Notes: generated by a model not told the origin, from the sequence alone. A DNA stretch of 64,000 bases from JBAZHE01 sp041652555 (GCA_041652555.1 JBAZHE010000002.1:38718-102717); one strand, 5' to 3'; shown: positions 16,711 to 25,825, counted from the first letter of the stretch. Made by a program: numbers and translations.

Positions 16711-17306
16711 TAAACTTCACTTCTATTTTTTAGAGCATTGTTTATGGTCATTTCGTCGGCGTATTCAATGTCAGAGCCCATGGCTAGGCCACGAGCTAGT
16801 CGGGTGATTTTTACTTTTTCTTCTTTTAATATTTTAGCTAAATAAAGAGAAGTTGTTTCACCTTCTATCGTAGGTGAGAGTGCTAAAATTATCTCTTTAA
16901 TTTCGCCATTGCGTATACGTTTAATTAAAGCGGCGATGTTCGTTTTGTCGACATCAATACCCTCTTGTGGCCTTAAATTGCGTCCTAAAAGGAAATAAAG
17001 GCCATTATAGCGTTTGCCAGACTCAATGGCAAGCATTTCCGGTTGAGTAGCAACGACGCAAATTGTGCCTCGGTCTCTATTTCGATCAGCGCAGATTTTA
17101 CAGACTAAAGATTCGGATATAGAAAGGCAAGATTGGCAAATTTTTAAATCTTTTTTTAAATTAGCAACATCGCCTGACAGTTTAGCTAAAAATTCTTTAG
17201 GCTGTTTTAATAAATAAAAAACATAACGTTGAGCGGTTTTTGGCCCGACGGTTGGTAGTTCCGATAAGTCATTAATTAAATTTTGAATATTTTTAGGAAA
17301 CTGCAT
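16710..17306 (-). CDS. recR: Recombination protein RecR
   Basis: 198 residues from the ATG at 17306; a TTG at 17318 is possible but unlikely. The order is a helix-hairpin-helix (LPTVGPKTAQRYVFYLL), a C4 zinc finger (CQSC and CKIC near residues 53-70), and a Toprim domain (ICVVATQPEMLAIE onward) ending GSDIEYADE. RecR acts with RecO/RecF to load RecA at gaps. It follows ybaB and dnaB on the same strand, a common replication and repair grouping. Confidence 0.95.
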   Translation of the reverse strand: MQFPKNIQNLINDLSELPTVGPKTAQRYVFYLLKQPKEFLAKLSGDVANLKKDLKICQSCLSISESLVCKICADRNRDRGTICVVATQPEMLAIESGKRYNGLYFLLGRNLRPQEGIDVDKTNIAALIKRIRNGEIKEIILALSPTIEGETTSLYLAKILKEEKVKITRLARGLAMGSDIEYADEMTINNALKNRSEV

Positions 17307-17346
17307 GCTTAGCTTCAAGACTTTAATTTAAGATGATTAATAATTT

Positions 17347-17390
17347 GCCTGCCCTGACTCGTAGTGAGTCTTGTCGAACTAGCTTGTTGA
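17347..17390. repeat. Small palindromic repeat between ybaB and recR
   Basis: TTGCCTGCCCTGACTCGTAG and GAGTCTTGTCGAAC. GACTC-GTAGT-GAGTC is a 5-bp stem and GTCGAA follows. It resembles short dispersed palindromes seen in CPR and other genomes; no second copy was seen here apart from the GCCTGCC start in family A copy 1. Confidence 0.35.
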
Positions 17391-17406
17391 AGGGATGATT
17401 GAAGAT

Positions 17407-17682
17407 TTAACCTAATCCTGGGATTCCGCCCATGCCTTTCATTTTTTCGGCCATGGCGCGCTGGGCTTTTTTAATAGTTTCATTAAAAATATCCGGTAAC
17501 CTTTTTTCCAGTTCTTCTTTGGACATTTCTTTTTCCAAAGTAATCGTTTTAACATTCATGTTGCCGTCCATAGTAATCTTAATCCCATTTCTTTCCTCGT
17601 TAATCATTACGCCAGATAAGGCGCTTTGAATGTTTTTGGCCTGACTACGCAGATCTTTGAGTTGTTTTAATTTTTCAAACAT
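17407..17682 (-). CDS. ybaB: YbaB/EbfC nucleoid-associated protein
   Basis: 91 residues. FEKLKQLKDLRSQAKNIQSA forms the N-terminal helix, a central sheet includes ITMDGNMNVKTITL, and the tail is MAEKMKGMGGIPGLG. YbaB dimers bind DNA with little sequence preference and typically sit next to recR, as here. Length is slightly short of the usual 100-110. Confidence 0.92.
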   Translation of the reverse strand: MFEKLKQLKDLRSQAKNIQSALSGVMINEERNGIKITMDGNMNVKTITLEKEMSKEELEKRLPDIFNETIKKAQRAMAEKMKGMGGIPGLG

Positions 17683-17701
17683 ATTTTATTTAGTTAGTTA
17701 T

Positions 17702-19096
17702 TTAAAATTCAGGTGGCGCCTCTCCCTGGTCATGTTTAGAAATATTTTTAAAACTGGTCATTTCAGAATCAAAATAGAGATCAACTTTACCGGTTGGGCC
17801 GTTGCGGTGCTTGGCGATATAGATTTGCGTTAAATGTTTTTCTTCTTCGGTTAGCTCATCAAAAGAATAATGTCGATCAGCGGCTTTGCGATAAATAAAC
17901 ATTACCACATCGGCGTCTTGTTCGATAGAGCCGGAGTCGCGCAAGTGTGACAAGCGAGGAATAGCTGGTTTTTCCGCTTCGGCCGCACGAGACAGCTGAG
18001 AAAGAGCTAGTACGGGAACATTAAGTTCGCGAGCAATGCCTTTTAGACCGCGGGAGATTTCCGCTACTTCTTGAACGCGGTTGTCGCCGTATTTTCCTCG
18101 GCCTTCCATTAATTGTAAATAATCAATTACGATTAAACCCAGCCCCTTTTCCAGTTTTAAACGGCGCGCTTTGGCGCGGATGTCCATTACTGTGGAGGCG
18201 GAGGAGTCGTCTATGTAAATAGAGGCTTCTGATAATTGTCCCATGGCTTCGCCGATGCGGGAAAAATCATTTTCACTGTCGTGGTCGGAAAGATTTCCGG
18301 TGCGCATTTTCCATAAAGAAACGCCAGCCTGTGCACAAAGCATTCTGTCCACAAGCTGTTCCTTACTCATTTCCAGAGAAAAGATGCCGACAGTCTCTTT
18401 AGTTTTAACAGCGGCTTGGCGGGCAATATCCAAAGCCAAAGAGGTTTTTCCTACTGAAGGGCGGGCAGCGAGAATTATTAAGTCTGATTTTTGCAGGCCG
18501 GCCAAAAGATTATCAAGATCAGGATAGCCGGTTGGCAAGCCACGCAATTTTCCGCCTTGTTTATGCAGTTCATCTATTCTTTCAAAGGCTTGAGCAAGCA
18601 AACTGTCAATCGGCAAAAAGGCGCCACGCGAATAATTTTGTGAGATTTCAAAAATCTTTTTTTCCGTTTCATCCAAGATGATATCAATGTCATCTTCTTC
18701 GTTAAAACTTAATTCAGAAATTTCCGCCGCGGCTGAGGCTAAGCGCCTTAAAGTCGCTTTGTGGCTGATTATTTTGGCGTAGTTATCAGCATTAGAGGCG
18801 GTGGAAACAAAGTTTGATAATTGTGCTAGATATGTTCGTCCGCCAACGGCTGTTAATTGATTTTTTGATTCTAATTTATTAGACAGAGTCAAAATATCTA
18901 TCGGCTCTTGTTTGGCAAAAAGATCGCGGGCTGTCTGAAAAATTATTCGATGCGTGTCTTTGTAGAAATCTTTTTCTGAAACGATATCTATTATTTTGAC
19001 AATAGCATTTTTGTCTAACAAAAGACAAGAAAGCAGTGATTGTTCAGCTTCAATGTTTTGTGGCGGTAATTTACCAATATTTTCTTGTCCAGGCAT
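17702..19096 (-). CDS. dnaB: Replicative DNA helicase DnaB
   Basis: 464 residues starting MPGQENIGKLPPQNIEAEQS. The frame stays open to 19216, but the promoter at 19122-19150 lies inside that extension, so 19096 is chosen. N-terminal DnaG-interacting domain to about residue 150, then the RecA-like motor with Walker A RPSVGKTS, Walker B LIVIDYLQLM, and the conserved LKGIARELNVPVLALSQLSR. It unwinds DNA at the replication fork as a hexamer. First gene of the dnaB-ybaB-recR unit. Confidence 0.96.
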   Translation of the reverse strand: MPGQENIGKLPPQNIEAEQSLLSCLLLDKNAIVKIIDIVSEKDFYKDTHRIIFQTARDLFAKQEPIDILTLSNKLESKNQLTAVGGRTYLAQLSNFVSTASNADNYAKIISHKATLRRLASAAAEISELSFNEEDDIDIILDETEKKIFEISQNYSRGAFLPIDSLLAQAFERIDELHKQGGKLRGLPTGYPDLDNLLAGLQKSDLIILAARPSVGKTSLALDIARQAAVKTKETVGIFSLEMSKEQLVDRMLCAQAGVSLWKMRTGNLSDHDSENDFSRIGEAMGQLSEASIYIDDSSASTVMDIRAKARRLKLEKGLGLIVIDYLQLMEGRGKYGDNRVQEVAEISRGLKGIARELNVPVLALSQLSRAAEAEKPAIPRLSHLRDSGSIEQDADVVMFIYRKAADRHYSFDELTEEEKHLTQIYIAKHRNGPTGKVDLYFDSEMTSFKNISKHDQGEAPPEF

Positions 19097-19121
19097 AAAG
19101 ATTAGAAAGTTTAATAGACTT

Positions 19122-19150
19122 ATTATAAGCGAGACCGCCAGCTTTGGCAA
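19122..19150 (-). promoter_or_regulatory. dnaB promoter
   Basis: On the minus strand: TTGCCA (19150-19145), 17-bp spacer, TATAAT (19127-19122). +1 is about 20 bases before the dnaB ATG. Confidence 0.8.
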
Positions 19151-19327
19151 GGCGCGTTTCTTGTGCGTTAACTGTTGAAAAAGGCCATAAAAACTAGAAA
19201 AATACCCCCTTGTCAAAGTTAAAATTATTTGTTATTGTTTAAATTAAAGAAAAATCTCCTTTTGGAGTTTATTTTTTTGTTAAAATAATTGACAATTGTT
19301 AATCAAAGATTGATAATTAAATTAAGA

Positions 19328-19400
19328 GCGCCCATAGCTCAGCTGGTAGAGCAACTCCCTTTTAAGGAGATGGTCACAGGTTCGAATCCTGTTGGGCGCA
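19328..19400 (+). tRNA. tRNA-Lys (TTT anticodon)
   Basis: Acceptor GCGCCCA/TGGGCGC, D stem GCTC/GAGC, anticodon loop CTTTTAA, T arm ACAGG-TTCGAAT-CCTGT. 73 bases, CCA not encoded. The outermost anticodon-stem pair is an A-A mismatch. Confidence 0.95.
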
Positions 19401-19401
19401 C

Positions 19402-19418
19402 AATTGAAGATTGATAAT
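19402..19418 (+). repeat. Short dispersed repeat (copy 2)
   Basis: AATTGAAGATTGATAAT, identical to the reverse complement of 13163-13179, between the two tRNA genes. Confidence 0.4.
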
Positions 19419-19431
19419 TGATAGTTTTTTT

Positions 19432-19504
19432 GCCACCCTAGCTCAGCTGGTAGAGCAACAGTTTTGTAAACTGTGGGTCGTCGGTTCGAACCCGACGGGT
19501 GGCT
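19432..19504 (+). tRNA. tRNA-Thr (TGT anticodon)
   Basis: Acceptor GCCACCC/GGGTGGC, D stem GCTC/GAGC, anticodon stem ACAGT/ACTGT with loop TTTGTAA, T arm GTCGG-TTCGAAC-CCGAC. 73 bases, CCA not encoded. Confidence 0.95.
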
Positions 19505-19551
19505 CATTTCAAAATACGAATTACAAAGTTCGAAGTTCTAATTTATACTAG

Positions 19552-19573
19552 ACGGGTTGCCCCCGTTTTTTGT
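19552..19573 (+). terminator. Terminator of the tRNA unit
   Basis: ACGGG pairs with CCCGT around TTGCC, followed by TTTTTGTTTG. Confidence 0.7.
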
Positions 19574-19591
19574 TTGTTTAGTAAATTTTAT

Positions 19592-19620
19592 TTGACAACC
19601 TTATTATTTTATTCTAATAT
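19592..19620 (+). promoter_or_regulatory. Promoter of the glycoside-hydrolase-like gene
   Basis: TTGACA at 19592-19597, 17-bp spacer, TAATAT at 19615-19620; start codon at 19654. Confidence 0.75.
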
Positions 19621-19653
19621 TATCGTAAGAATATTTTTTAATATTAGCCGATA

Positions 19654-21735
19654 ATGTTTAGATTTTTTTATAAATTTTTTGCCTTTTTTATACTATTTTT
19701 TTTCGGTTTTTTGTTGCCTACAAAAAGCCAGGCTTTTGTTGGCCGGGCGCAGGATACATATCCCAAGCTGGCTAATTATTATTTGCGTTGGGAAATTCCC
19801 GATACCGATGTTAATGATTTGTCTAAATGGGATCTTTTGATTCTTGATATGGAGGTTCAACATAATAGTTTGAATAATTTGCGTCGTTTGCGCCAGCTTA
19901 ATCCGAATATTTTAGTTGCTTCTTATATCACTTCTGAAGAAATAAAAACTGATCTTTGGGATAGTCGTTATTCGGAATTGAGATCAAAGATTTTGCCACA
20001 GGTTAATAATTGGTGGCTCAAAGATCCAAGTGGCAACCGAACATCTTTTTGGCCGGGGACATATATGCTTAATGTGGCCGCTAATTCAAGTGGACAAGAT
20101 TGGAATGAATTCTTGCCGTCTTTTGTTAATCAAGAAATTCTTTCTACTGGGCTTTGGGATGGAGTTTTTTATGATAATCTTTTTGGTGATATTTCTTGGT
20201 TTAATAGTGGCAATCTTGATTTTAATAATGATGGAAAAAGAGATGATGTGACGACAATAAATAATGCTTGGCGTCAGGGGAATATTAAAATATTATCTAC
20301 TAGCGTTAATATTTTTGGCAGTAATTATTTAGTTTTGGCCAATGCTAATTGTATACCATCCTCATATACGCAAAGCTTAAACGGTTTTATGACTGAAAGT
20401 TTTTCTGCTTCAGCTTGGACAAATTCTATGAAAGCTTATGTTGACACAAACAATCTTCGTCAGCCAGAAGTAATGGTTATTAATGCTAATATGAATAATG
20501 GTTGGGATAGCACTAATTATCGCCGTCTGCGCTTTTCTTTTGGCTCGGCTTTATTGGGGGGTGGTTATTTTTCTTTTGATTATGGTACGGAGAATCATGG
20601 GCAGACTTGGTGGTATGACGAATATGACACGGTTTTGGGCAAAGCAGTTTCGGCACCTGTAAATATTTTAGACAAAAATAATAAAGATTGGAAAAAAGGT
20701 GTTTGGCGTCGAGATTTTGAAAACGGTATTGTTGTGGTTAATTCTACTGATCAAAATCAAAATTATGTTTTTTCTAATGAGGCATTTAGCAAGATTAGCG
20801 GTTCGCAAGATAGAGTTATAAATAATGGTTCTCGGGTTAATATGGTTTCTGTGATGGGGCAGGACGCGATTGTTCTTTTGGGAAACTTATCAGAAAGAAA
20901 ATTGCCATCCGCTGCTCCAGTAGTCGCTCCAGCCTCTACGCCGTCGTCAGCTAGTTTTGTTATTAAAAATAGTGCTTTTACCAATGGTGCTTTTTATCGG
21001 GTTTTTAATTCTTCTGGTTCGCAAAAACAAAGTGGATTTTTTTCATATAGTGATAAATATCCAGCTGGTTCACAGGTTATTGCTACTGACATAGATAATG
21101 GTGGGCATGAGGAGATTTTGGTTAATTATAATGGTGTCATCAGCGTTTATCGCAACGGAATTTTGTTACGCTCTTTTAAGCCTTTTGATGAAAAATTTAA
21201 AGGCGATGTTTCTTTGGCTGTGGCTGATTTGAATGGTGATGCAACTAAGGAAATAATTGTTGGTGCTGGCACTGGCGGTGGTCCGCAGGTGCGAGTTTTT
21301 GATGGAAACGGCAAACCTTTGACTGGCGGATTTTTTGCTTATGACCGCGCTTTTCGTGGCGGTGTAAATATTGCCGTAATGGATTTGAATGGTGATGGTA
21401 CTAAAGAAATAATTACTGGTGCCGGAAACGGTGGCGGTCCGCACGTGAGAATTTTTTCTAAAGACGGAAAGGAATTGGGCGGATTTTTTGCTTATGATAA
21501 AAATTTACGCAGTGGCGCAGTTGTTACAGTTGGTAATGTTGATGGAATAGGGGATAAGGAAATAATCACTGCCACCAGAAACAGTTCTGAAATAAGAATT
21601 TTTGATAAAACCGGAAAATTACTTAATCGTTTTAATGCTTACGAATCAGCAGTATCCGGGGGAATGAAAATCTCCACGGCCGATATTGACAATGACGGCA
21701 CCGAAGAAATTTTAACCGGAAATGTTAATTTTTAA
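19654..21735 (+). CDS. Secreted GHL15-like glycoside hydrolase with FG-GAP/VCBS repeats
   Basis: 693 residues. Signal peptide 1-27 (FFILFFFGFLLPTKSQA). Residues about 33-410 resemble the hypothetical glycosyl hydrolase family GHL15: YYLRWEIPDTDVNDLSKWDL, a TIM-barrel-like succession, and GLWDGVFYDNLFGD with acidic residues in candidate catalytic positions. Residues about 440-693 hold four or more FG-GAP/VCBS-type units of the form A-x-x-D-L-N-G-D-x-x-K-E-I-I-x-G with GGGPxVRxF, which bind calcium and form a propeller. Predicted to act outside the cell or on its surface. Substrate unknown. Confidence 0.7.
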   Translation: MFRFFYKFFAFFILFFFGFLLPTKSQAFVGRAQDTYPKLANYYLRWEIPDTDVNDLSKWDLLILDMEVQHNSLNNLRRLRQLNPNILVASYITSEEIKTDLWDSRYSELRSKILPQVNNWWLKDPSGNRTSFWPGTYMLNVAANSSGQDWNEFLPSFVNQEILSTGLWDGVFYDNLFGDISWFNSGNLDFNNDGKRDDVTTINNAWRQGNIKILSTSVNIFGSNYLVLANANCIPSSYTQSLNGFMTESFSASAWTNSMKAYVDTNNLRQPEVMVINANMNNGWDSTNYRRLRFSFGSALLGGGYFSFDYGTENHGQTWWYDEYDTVLGKAVSAPVNILDKNNKDWKKGVWRRDFENGIVVVNSTDQNQNYVFSNEAFSKISGSQDRVINNGSRVNMVSVMGQDAIVLLGNLSERKLPSAAPVVAPASTPSSASFVIKNSAFTNGAFYRVFNSSGSQKQSGFFSYSDKYPAGSQVIATDIDNGGHEEILVNYNGVISVYRNGILLRSFKPFDEKFKGDVSLAVADLNGDATKEIIVGAGTGGGPQVRVFDGNGKPLTGGFFAYDRAFRGGVNIAVMDLNGDGTKEIITGAGNGGGPHVRIFSKDGKELGGFFAYDKNLRSGAVVTVGNVDGIGDKEIITATRNSSEIRIFDKTGKLLNRFNAYESAVSGGMKISTADIDNDGTEEILTGNVNF

Positions 21736-21758
21736 TTAATTTGTTATAATAAATCTAT

Positions 21759-22145
21759 ATGACTAAAGAAAAAATTAAAAAGAATCAAGGAGAGAAGTTT
21801 AGTGCTGAGCAGGGGAATATGGAGATTGTTCCTACTGTTAAGGAAATAGAAAAAGAGCCGTCGATTATTAGGAAGAGCGGTAATGTTTTTATTGGTACGC
21901 TTAACTTGGTGGCTAATCCTGTTAAATCGCACATCAAGAAGCGTCATGAAAAATTTTATAAGGATAGCAAATTTCATTTAGCAGCTGATGTTTTGTTTGT
22001 TTTGGGAATTTTGGTTTTAGCTGCTGTTTTTGTTATTATTTGGAATTTTCAACCAAAAGCTCAAATATTTTTAACAAGCTCTTTGGCTGGTACTCAGGCG
22101 CAAAGCGGACAGGCCGTAGCTCTGGAAGTTGAATATATAGAATAA
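21759..22145 (+). CDS. N-terminal part of a frameshifted membrane-anchored surface protein
   Basis: 128 residues: a charged cytoplasmic region, one membrane segment (VLFVLGILVLAAVFVIIW), and the start of an extracytoplasmic domain, ending at stacked stops TAA-TGA-TAA. The reading continues naturally one base out of phase at 22141 (N-N-D-K-I-S-I-K-N-V). This indicates a one-base insertion (the G at 22140) or two-base loss, so this and the next entry are one gene. TATAAT at 21745-21750 places +1 at about the ATG. Confidence 0.6.
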   Translation: MTKEKIKKNQGEKFSAEQGNMEIVPTVKEIEKEPSIIRKSGNVFIGTLNLVANPVKSHIKKRHEKFYKDSKFHLAADVLFVLGILVLAAVFVIIWNFQPKAQIFLTSSLAGTQAQSGQAVALEVEYIE

Positions 22146-22173
22146 TGATAAAATATCAATCAAGAATGTTAAA

Positions 22174-23637
22174 TTGTCGTTAAATTTCCCTAAAGATTTT
22201 GTTTTACTCTCGGCTTTACCAGAAGATATTTTTATTGATCAGACCAATACTTTTAATTTTGGCGACCTTGATCGTGGGATGGGTGGAACAATAAAAATTA
22301 TCGGCGTTCCTTATGGAGAAATTGGTCAGCGTCAGATTTTTAGTTATTCTTTGAATTATACTCAAAATGGTCGAGCAGAAAATACCCTAGGGTCTTTTGA
22401 ATTTATTCTGGAATCATCTGCTCTGGCTACTGAAGTTTCTATTCCGAGTGAAGTTTTTGCTGGTATTGATTTTGGCGGAAAAATTATAATAAAAAATTCC
22501 GGCCAAGCTGACATTGATAAAAATATTGTAATAGCCTTTGTTGATTCTCCGTTCAATATTAAAAGTATTGCCTCGGAAGTGGCGACTTTAGTTAACAATG
22601 AAATTAGTTTGTCAGGATTAAAAGCTGGAAAGCAAGAAGAGATAATCTTTACGGCACAAACAGAAAAAGAAGGGGAGAGTGGATTTCTAACTGAGGTATA
22701 TTTAAATGATGGTGGTAAGAAATTCTTACAACAAGAGATTGATAAACGCTTAAAAGTTTCTTTGTCAAAATTTAAAACCGAGGTGAATGTTGATAAAAAT
22801 ATTATTAATGATGGAGACGCGGTTAATTATAAACTCTTGTTTACTAATAATGAAGAGGGTGAAATTAGGGATGTTTCTTTTTATATTTCTCCGGCCGACA
22901 GTTCCCTTTCTTTGAAAAGTTTAGACTTAAAAAATGGTGGAGAAAAGTATTTGTTTGATAATAATACGGTGCGTATTGGTGTTTTGCCAGTTGGAGAAAG
23001 TGGAGAGTTAGAATTTGAAGCGGTTTTGGAAAGAAAAAAAGTTAATCCCGAACAAGAGGCTGGTTTGGCTTTTAACTTGAAATATCGTGTTGGTGAAAAA
23101 GATATTAGTTATGTTTTTTATAGTCCAAAGATGAGAATTCTTTCTGATTTGCAAGTGTCTTCCAAAGGTATTTATTATAGCGCCCAGGGTGATCAACTTG
23201 GTATCGGGCCGTTACCGCCAGCAGCTGATGTACCAACGCGTTATTGGATATTTTGGGAAGTAAATAATTTAGGTAATGAATTAAAAGACCTTGTTATTAG
23301 CGCTGACTTACCGGTAAATGTTGGCTGGACAAATCAGAAATCACTTTTAGCTGGAGATATTCGTTATGGCGCAATTAGTAAAAAAGTTATTTGGAATGTT
23401 GATAATGTTTCTCGTGCTGATGGAATCTATCGCGCCGGTTTTGAAGTTGAGCTAATCCCATCACAATCCGATATCGGAAAAATTCCTGACTTGTTAACTA
23501 ATATTCAATATAGTGCCACCGACGTTTTTGCTAACACCGAAATTAAAGGTGAGCTATCAAATATTACCGCCGATCTAAAAGACGACCCAACGGCCTCCGG
23601 CAAGGGGACGGTAGTAAATATGAAGATAATAAAATAA
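22174..23637 (+). CDS. C-terminal part of the frameshifted surface protein
   Basis: 487 residues from a TTG, but homologous-looking sequence is open from 22141, just after an in-frame TAG at 22138. It is rich in beta-strand segments arranged as several Ig/DUF11-like domains (for example INDGDAVNYKLLFTNNEEGE and TRYWIFWEVNNLGNELKDLV). There is no signal peptide of its own, which fits it being the outer part of the protein begun at 21759. It may be made by +1 frameshifting, may be a sequencing error, or may be lost. Family of CPR-type envelope proteins, function unknown. Confidence 0.6.
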   Translation: MSLNFPKDFVLLSALPEDIFIDQTNTFNFGDLDRGMGGTIKIIGVPYGEIGQRQIFSYSLNYTQNGRAENTLGSFEFILESSALATEVSIPSEVFAGIDFGGKIIIKNSGQADIDKNIVIAFVDSPFNIKSIASEVATLVNNEISLSGLKAGKQEEIIFTAQTEKEGESGFLTEVYLNDGGKKFLQQEIDKRLKVSLSKFKTEVNVDKNIINDGDAVNYKLLFTNNEEGEIRDVSFYISPADSSLSLKSLDLKNGGEKYLFDNNTVRIGVLPVGESGELEFEAVLERKKVNPEQEAGLAFNLKYRVGEKDISYVFYSPKMRILSDLQVSSKGIYYSAQGDQLGIGPLPPAADVPTRYWIFWEVNNLGNELKDLVISADLPVNVGWTNQKSLLAGDIRYGAISKKVIWNVDNVSRADGIYRAGFEVELIPSQSDIGKIPDLLTNIQYSATDVFANTEIKGELSNITADLKDDPTASGKGTVVNMKIIK

Positions 23638-23642
23638 TAAGT

Positions 23643-24197
23643 TTATTTGGAATATTTTTTTACTAAAGTATCAACTTGAGCCAGGAATTCTTCCATTGTA
23701 GTGTTGTTGGTTATTTTTTCGTCGGCAGCAGCGATAGTTTCTACTATTTGTTCTTCGGTGCCAGCCTCTGAGTCTTTGGCAAATTCTTCAAAACTTTTTT
23801 CTGCATCTCCGGCGTTTTCATTGCGAGCGGTTAAGCGGTCGTAACGAATTTTGGTATCAGCATCAACTGCTATTAGGGTGAAATTTTTTAAACGTTTCCA
23901 AGCTTCTACTTCGTCTTTATGGCGAATACCTTCAACAACAATTATTTTTTCTTCGGAATTTAAGACGCGCCAAATCAAGACGTCGGTCATAGCATAACGT
24001 CCAAACATCTCGCGTATTTTAGTACCGAGAACGGTTAAATTTTTTCTAGATTTTTCTATGTCGGCAGTATCTAATAGTTCACGTAAAAGAGAGGAGTATT
24101 TATAGGTTCTCGCTCCGTGTTTTTCGCTTAAATATTTAGCTACTATTCCTTTTCCGGAAGCCATTTCTCCAGTGACGCCAAAAATGATTTTGTCCAT
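23643..24197 (-). CDS. P-loop nucleotide kinase, candidate dNMP kinase
   Basis: 184 residues. Walker A GEMASGKG at residues 10-17, IIVVEGIRHKDEVEAW as the Walker B region, and a lid-like RLTARNENAGDAEKSFEEF. The fold is that of the dephospho-CoA kinase/thymidylate kinase group. It is last in an operon with dCMP deaminase, dCTP deaminase and ThyX, all of which lead to dTMP. This suggests phosphorylation of dTMP or another deoxynucleoside monophosphate. That role is inferred from context; dephospho-CoA kinase is the alternative. Confidence 0.6.
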   Translation of the reverse strand: MDKIIFGVTGEMASGKGIVAKYLSEKHGARTYKYSSLLRELLDTADIEKSRKNLTVLGTKIREMFGRYAMTDVLIWRVLNSEEKIIVVEGIRHKDEVEAWKRLKNFTLIAVDADTKIRYDRLTARNENAGDAEKSFEEFAKDSEAGTEEQIVETIAAADEKITNNTTMEEFLAQVDTLVKKYSK

Positions 24198-24225
24198 GTT
24201 TTTTGTATCTTGTTATTTTTTTAAA

Positions 24226-25821
24226 TTATTTATTAAGTTCTTTCTCGAATTTTTCTTCTAAGTTATTTTTCATATCTTCATGAAATTGTTCGTCGTAATT
24301 TTTTACTGCTTTTTTAATTATCCAACAGGAATTTTTTTCTGGGCAGAAACCGGTATTGAAACATTTTGGTTCAATATGCCAATTAAGCCAATCCAAATCC
24401 ATTGTTTTTAGCTTGTGGTTTATTTTTACAGCTTCGTCGCGGGTGACGCGGCGCAATTGTTCATCGGCGGTAGTGCAGAGACGCAAAGGGAAATAGCCGG
24501 CGATTAAATTGTAAAAGTTAACATCTTGCAAAACATAAATTCTAACGGCACGAGGGATGACAAAGATAGCATCATGCTCGGGAACTCCTAGGGAGATTAA
24601 TTTTTTATAAGCATCCAAGGATTTTAAAACTGTTTGGGTGTATTTTTTTAAATTTGTTTGGTCGTTGGCGATTTTAGTTGGAATATTTAATGTAGTATCA
24701 AGATTTTTTATTTGTTCCTCGCTTAAAGTATTATTAGAAATATTTTTGGATAAATCTTGCCAAACCGAACAAGCTTGTTCGGTTGCGTAATACATAGAAT
24801 CAACCGTCATTGGCATGGTGCGATGGCGTTTTCTTTCTCCCCAAACGCGCCAAGACAAACGAGAAATCATTTTTATATCAAGAGCGTTTTGGTAATCGCG
24901 GGCAATTTCGGCGCGCTTATCAATGGCTGTTGCCCAATTTTTTATCATTGTTTCTTTGTCGGCGTAAATTGCTTCTAAATCTTTTCGTAAAGAATCCATT
25001 TTTTCTTTTAAGGATTTTGTGGCTAGAGAATTGATTGAGACTATTTCACTTTCAGTACTGTTTAATTTTTCTTGAGCTATTTCTCGAGCTAGATTGACAG
25101 TCTTTGGGTTTTTAAAAATATTTGGGTAAGGATAGGTTGTTCGTGGAGCTAGGGAGCGAGATTTGAAAAGTGAGTCAACACCCATTTTTTTAAATTCCGT
25201 CTCTATGGCTTCAATAAAGAATCCTATTTCTTCAGGCATCCAAGCTTTTTCTCGGTCATATTCTCTTTTTAAGGTATTAAAAGACTCAATACTATAAGAA
25301 ATAATGCCGGTACCGTAAACGCCGTATTGTAGGATTTTTGAAGCTTGGTCTTTTTCTATTCCAACCTCTAAAAGTTCGTGAAAAGTGTCTAGTATTTTTT
25401 CAGAAGCTTCTTTATATATTTCTAGAGCTTCTTTGTTTTTGGCAATAGTGGTTGGGTAAACAATATCTTCATAAGTTGAATCAGTGCGACGTCCAGAGGC
25501 CATAAGGGAAGAGGAAAAAACCATACCAGTTAGGGCTGAGTCAATCATTTTTGAGGCTTCATAAGAAAATGAAAAAACTGGTGTTGTCGCCATTGAAGCG
25601 TGGCCTTTTAAAGAAGAGTTTTTGAGAATGGTTTTAACTTTTTTGGTCATGTCTTGGCCTTTTTCTTCAGCTTCTTTCTTGAGATTTTCAGCTGATTTTC
25701 CTTTAAACGTCAAAAGGGCACCTAGAGCGCAAATGCTTTCTGGATCAAGTCCGCCGTTTTCATCTGTTAGCACCGGGTTGATGCCAAGGAAATTTATTTT
25801 GAAATCTTTGGTAGATAACAT
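24226..25821 (-). CDS. thyX: Double-length ThyX-type thymidylate synthase
   Basis: 531 residues, about twice normal ThyX. Two ThyX-like halves can be read. The first has GHASMATTPVFSFSYEASK (73-91), then SGRRTDSTYED (109-119) where the RHR motif should be, and ILQYGVYGTGI. The second has ISRLSWRVWGERKRHRTMPM (319-338) with an R-H-R, then VIPRAVRIYVLQD and PLRLCTTADEQLRRVTRDEA. ThyX methylates dUMP using FAD, NADPH and methylene-THF. The two halves have diverged, so each may supply part of the active sites in a pseudo-tetramer. A cysteine-bearing C-terminus (CFNTGFCPEKNSC) is unusual. Confidence 0.75.
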   Translation of the reverse strand: MLSTKDFKINFLGINPVLTDENGGLDPESICALGALLTFKGKSAENLKKEAEEKGQDMTKKVKTILKNSSLKGHASMATTPVFSFSYEASKMIDSALTGMVFSSSLMASGRRTDSTYEDIVYPTTIAKNKEALEIYKEASEKILDTFHELLEVGIEKDQASKILQYGVYGTGIISYSIESFNTLKREYDREKAWMPEEIGFFIEAIETEFKKMGVDSLFKSRSLAPRTTYPYPNIFKNPKTVNLAREIAQEKLNSTESEIVSINSLATKSLKEKMDSLRKDLEAIYADKETMIKNWATAIDKRAEIARDYQNALDIKMISRLSWRVWGERKRHRTMPMTVDSMYYATEQACSVWQDLSKNISNNTLSEEQIKNLDTTLNIPTKIANDQTNLKKYTQTVLKSLDAYKKLISLGVPEHDAIFVIPRAVRIYVLQDVNFYNLIAGYFPLRLCTTADEQLRRVTRDEAVKINHKLKTMDLDWLNWHIEPKCFNTGFCPEKNSCWIIKKAVKNYDEQFHEDMKNNLEEKFEKELNK

Positions 25822-25825
25822 AATA

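Noticed and set aside
19097..19216. N-terminal extension of DnaB
   Set aside because: A consensus promoter lies inside it, so the dnaB start is at 19096.
19322..19507. 61-residue minus-strand ORF (CDHLLKRELLYQLSYGRS end)
   Set aside because: It is the antisense of the two tRNA genes, a well-known false ORF.
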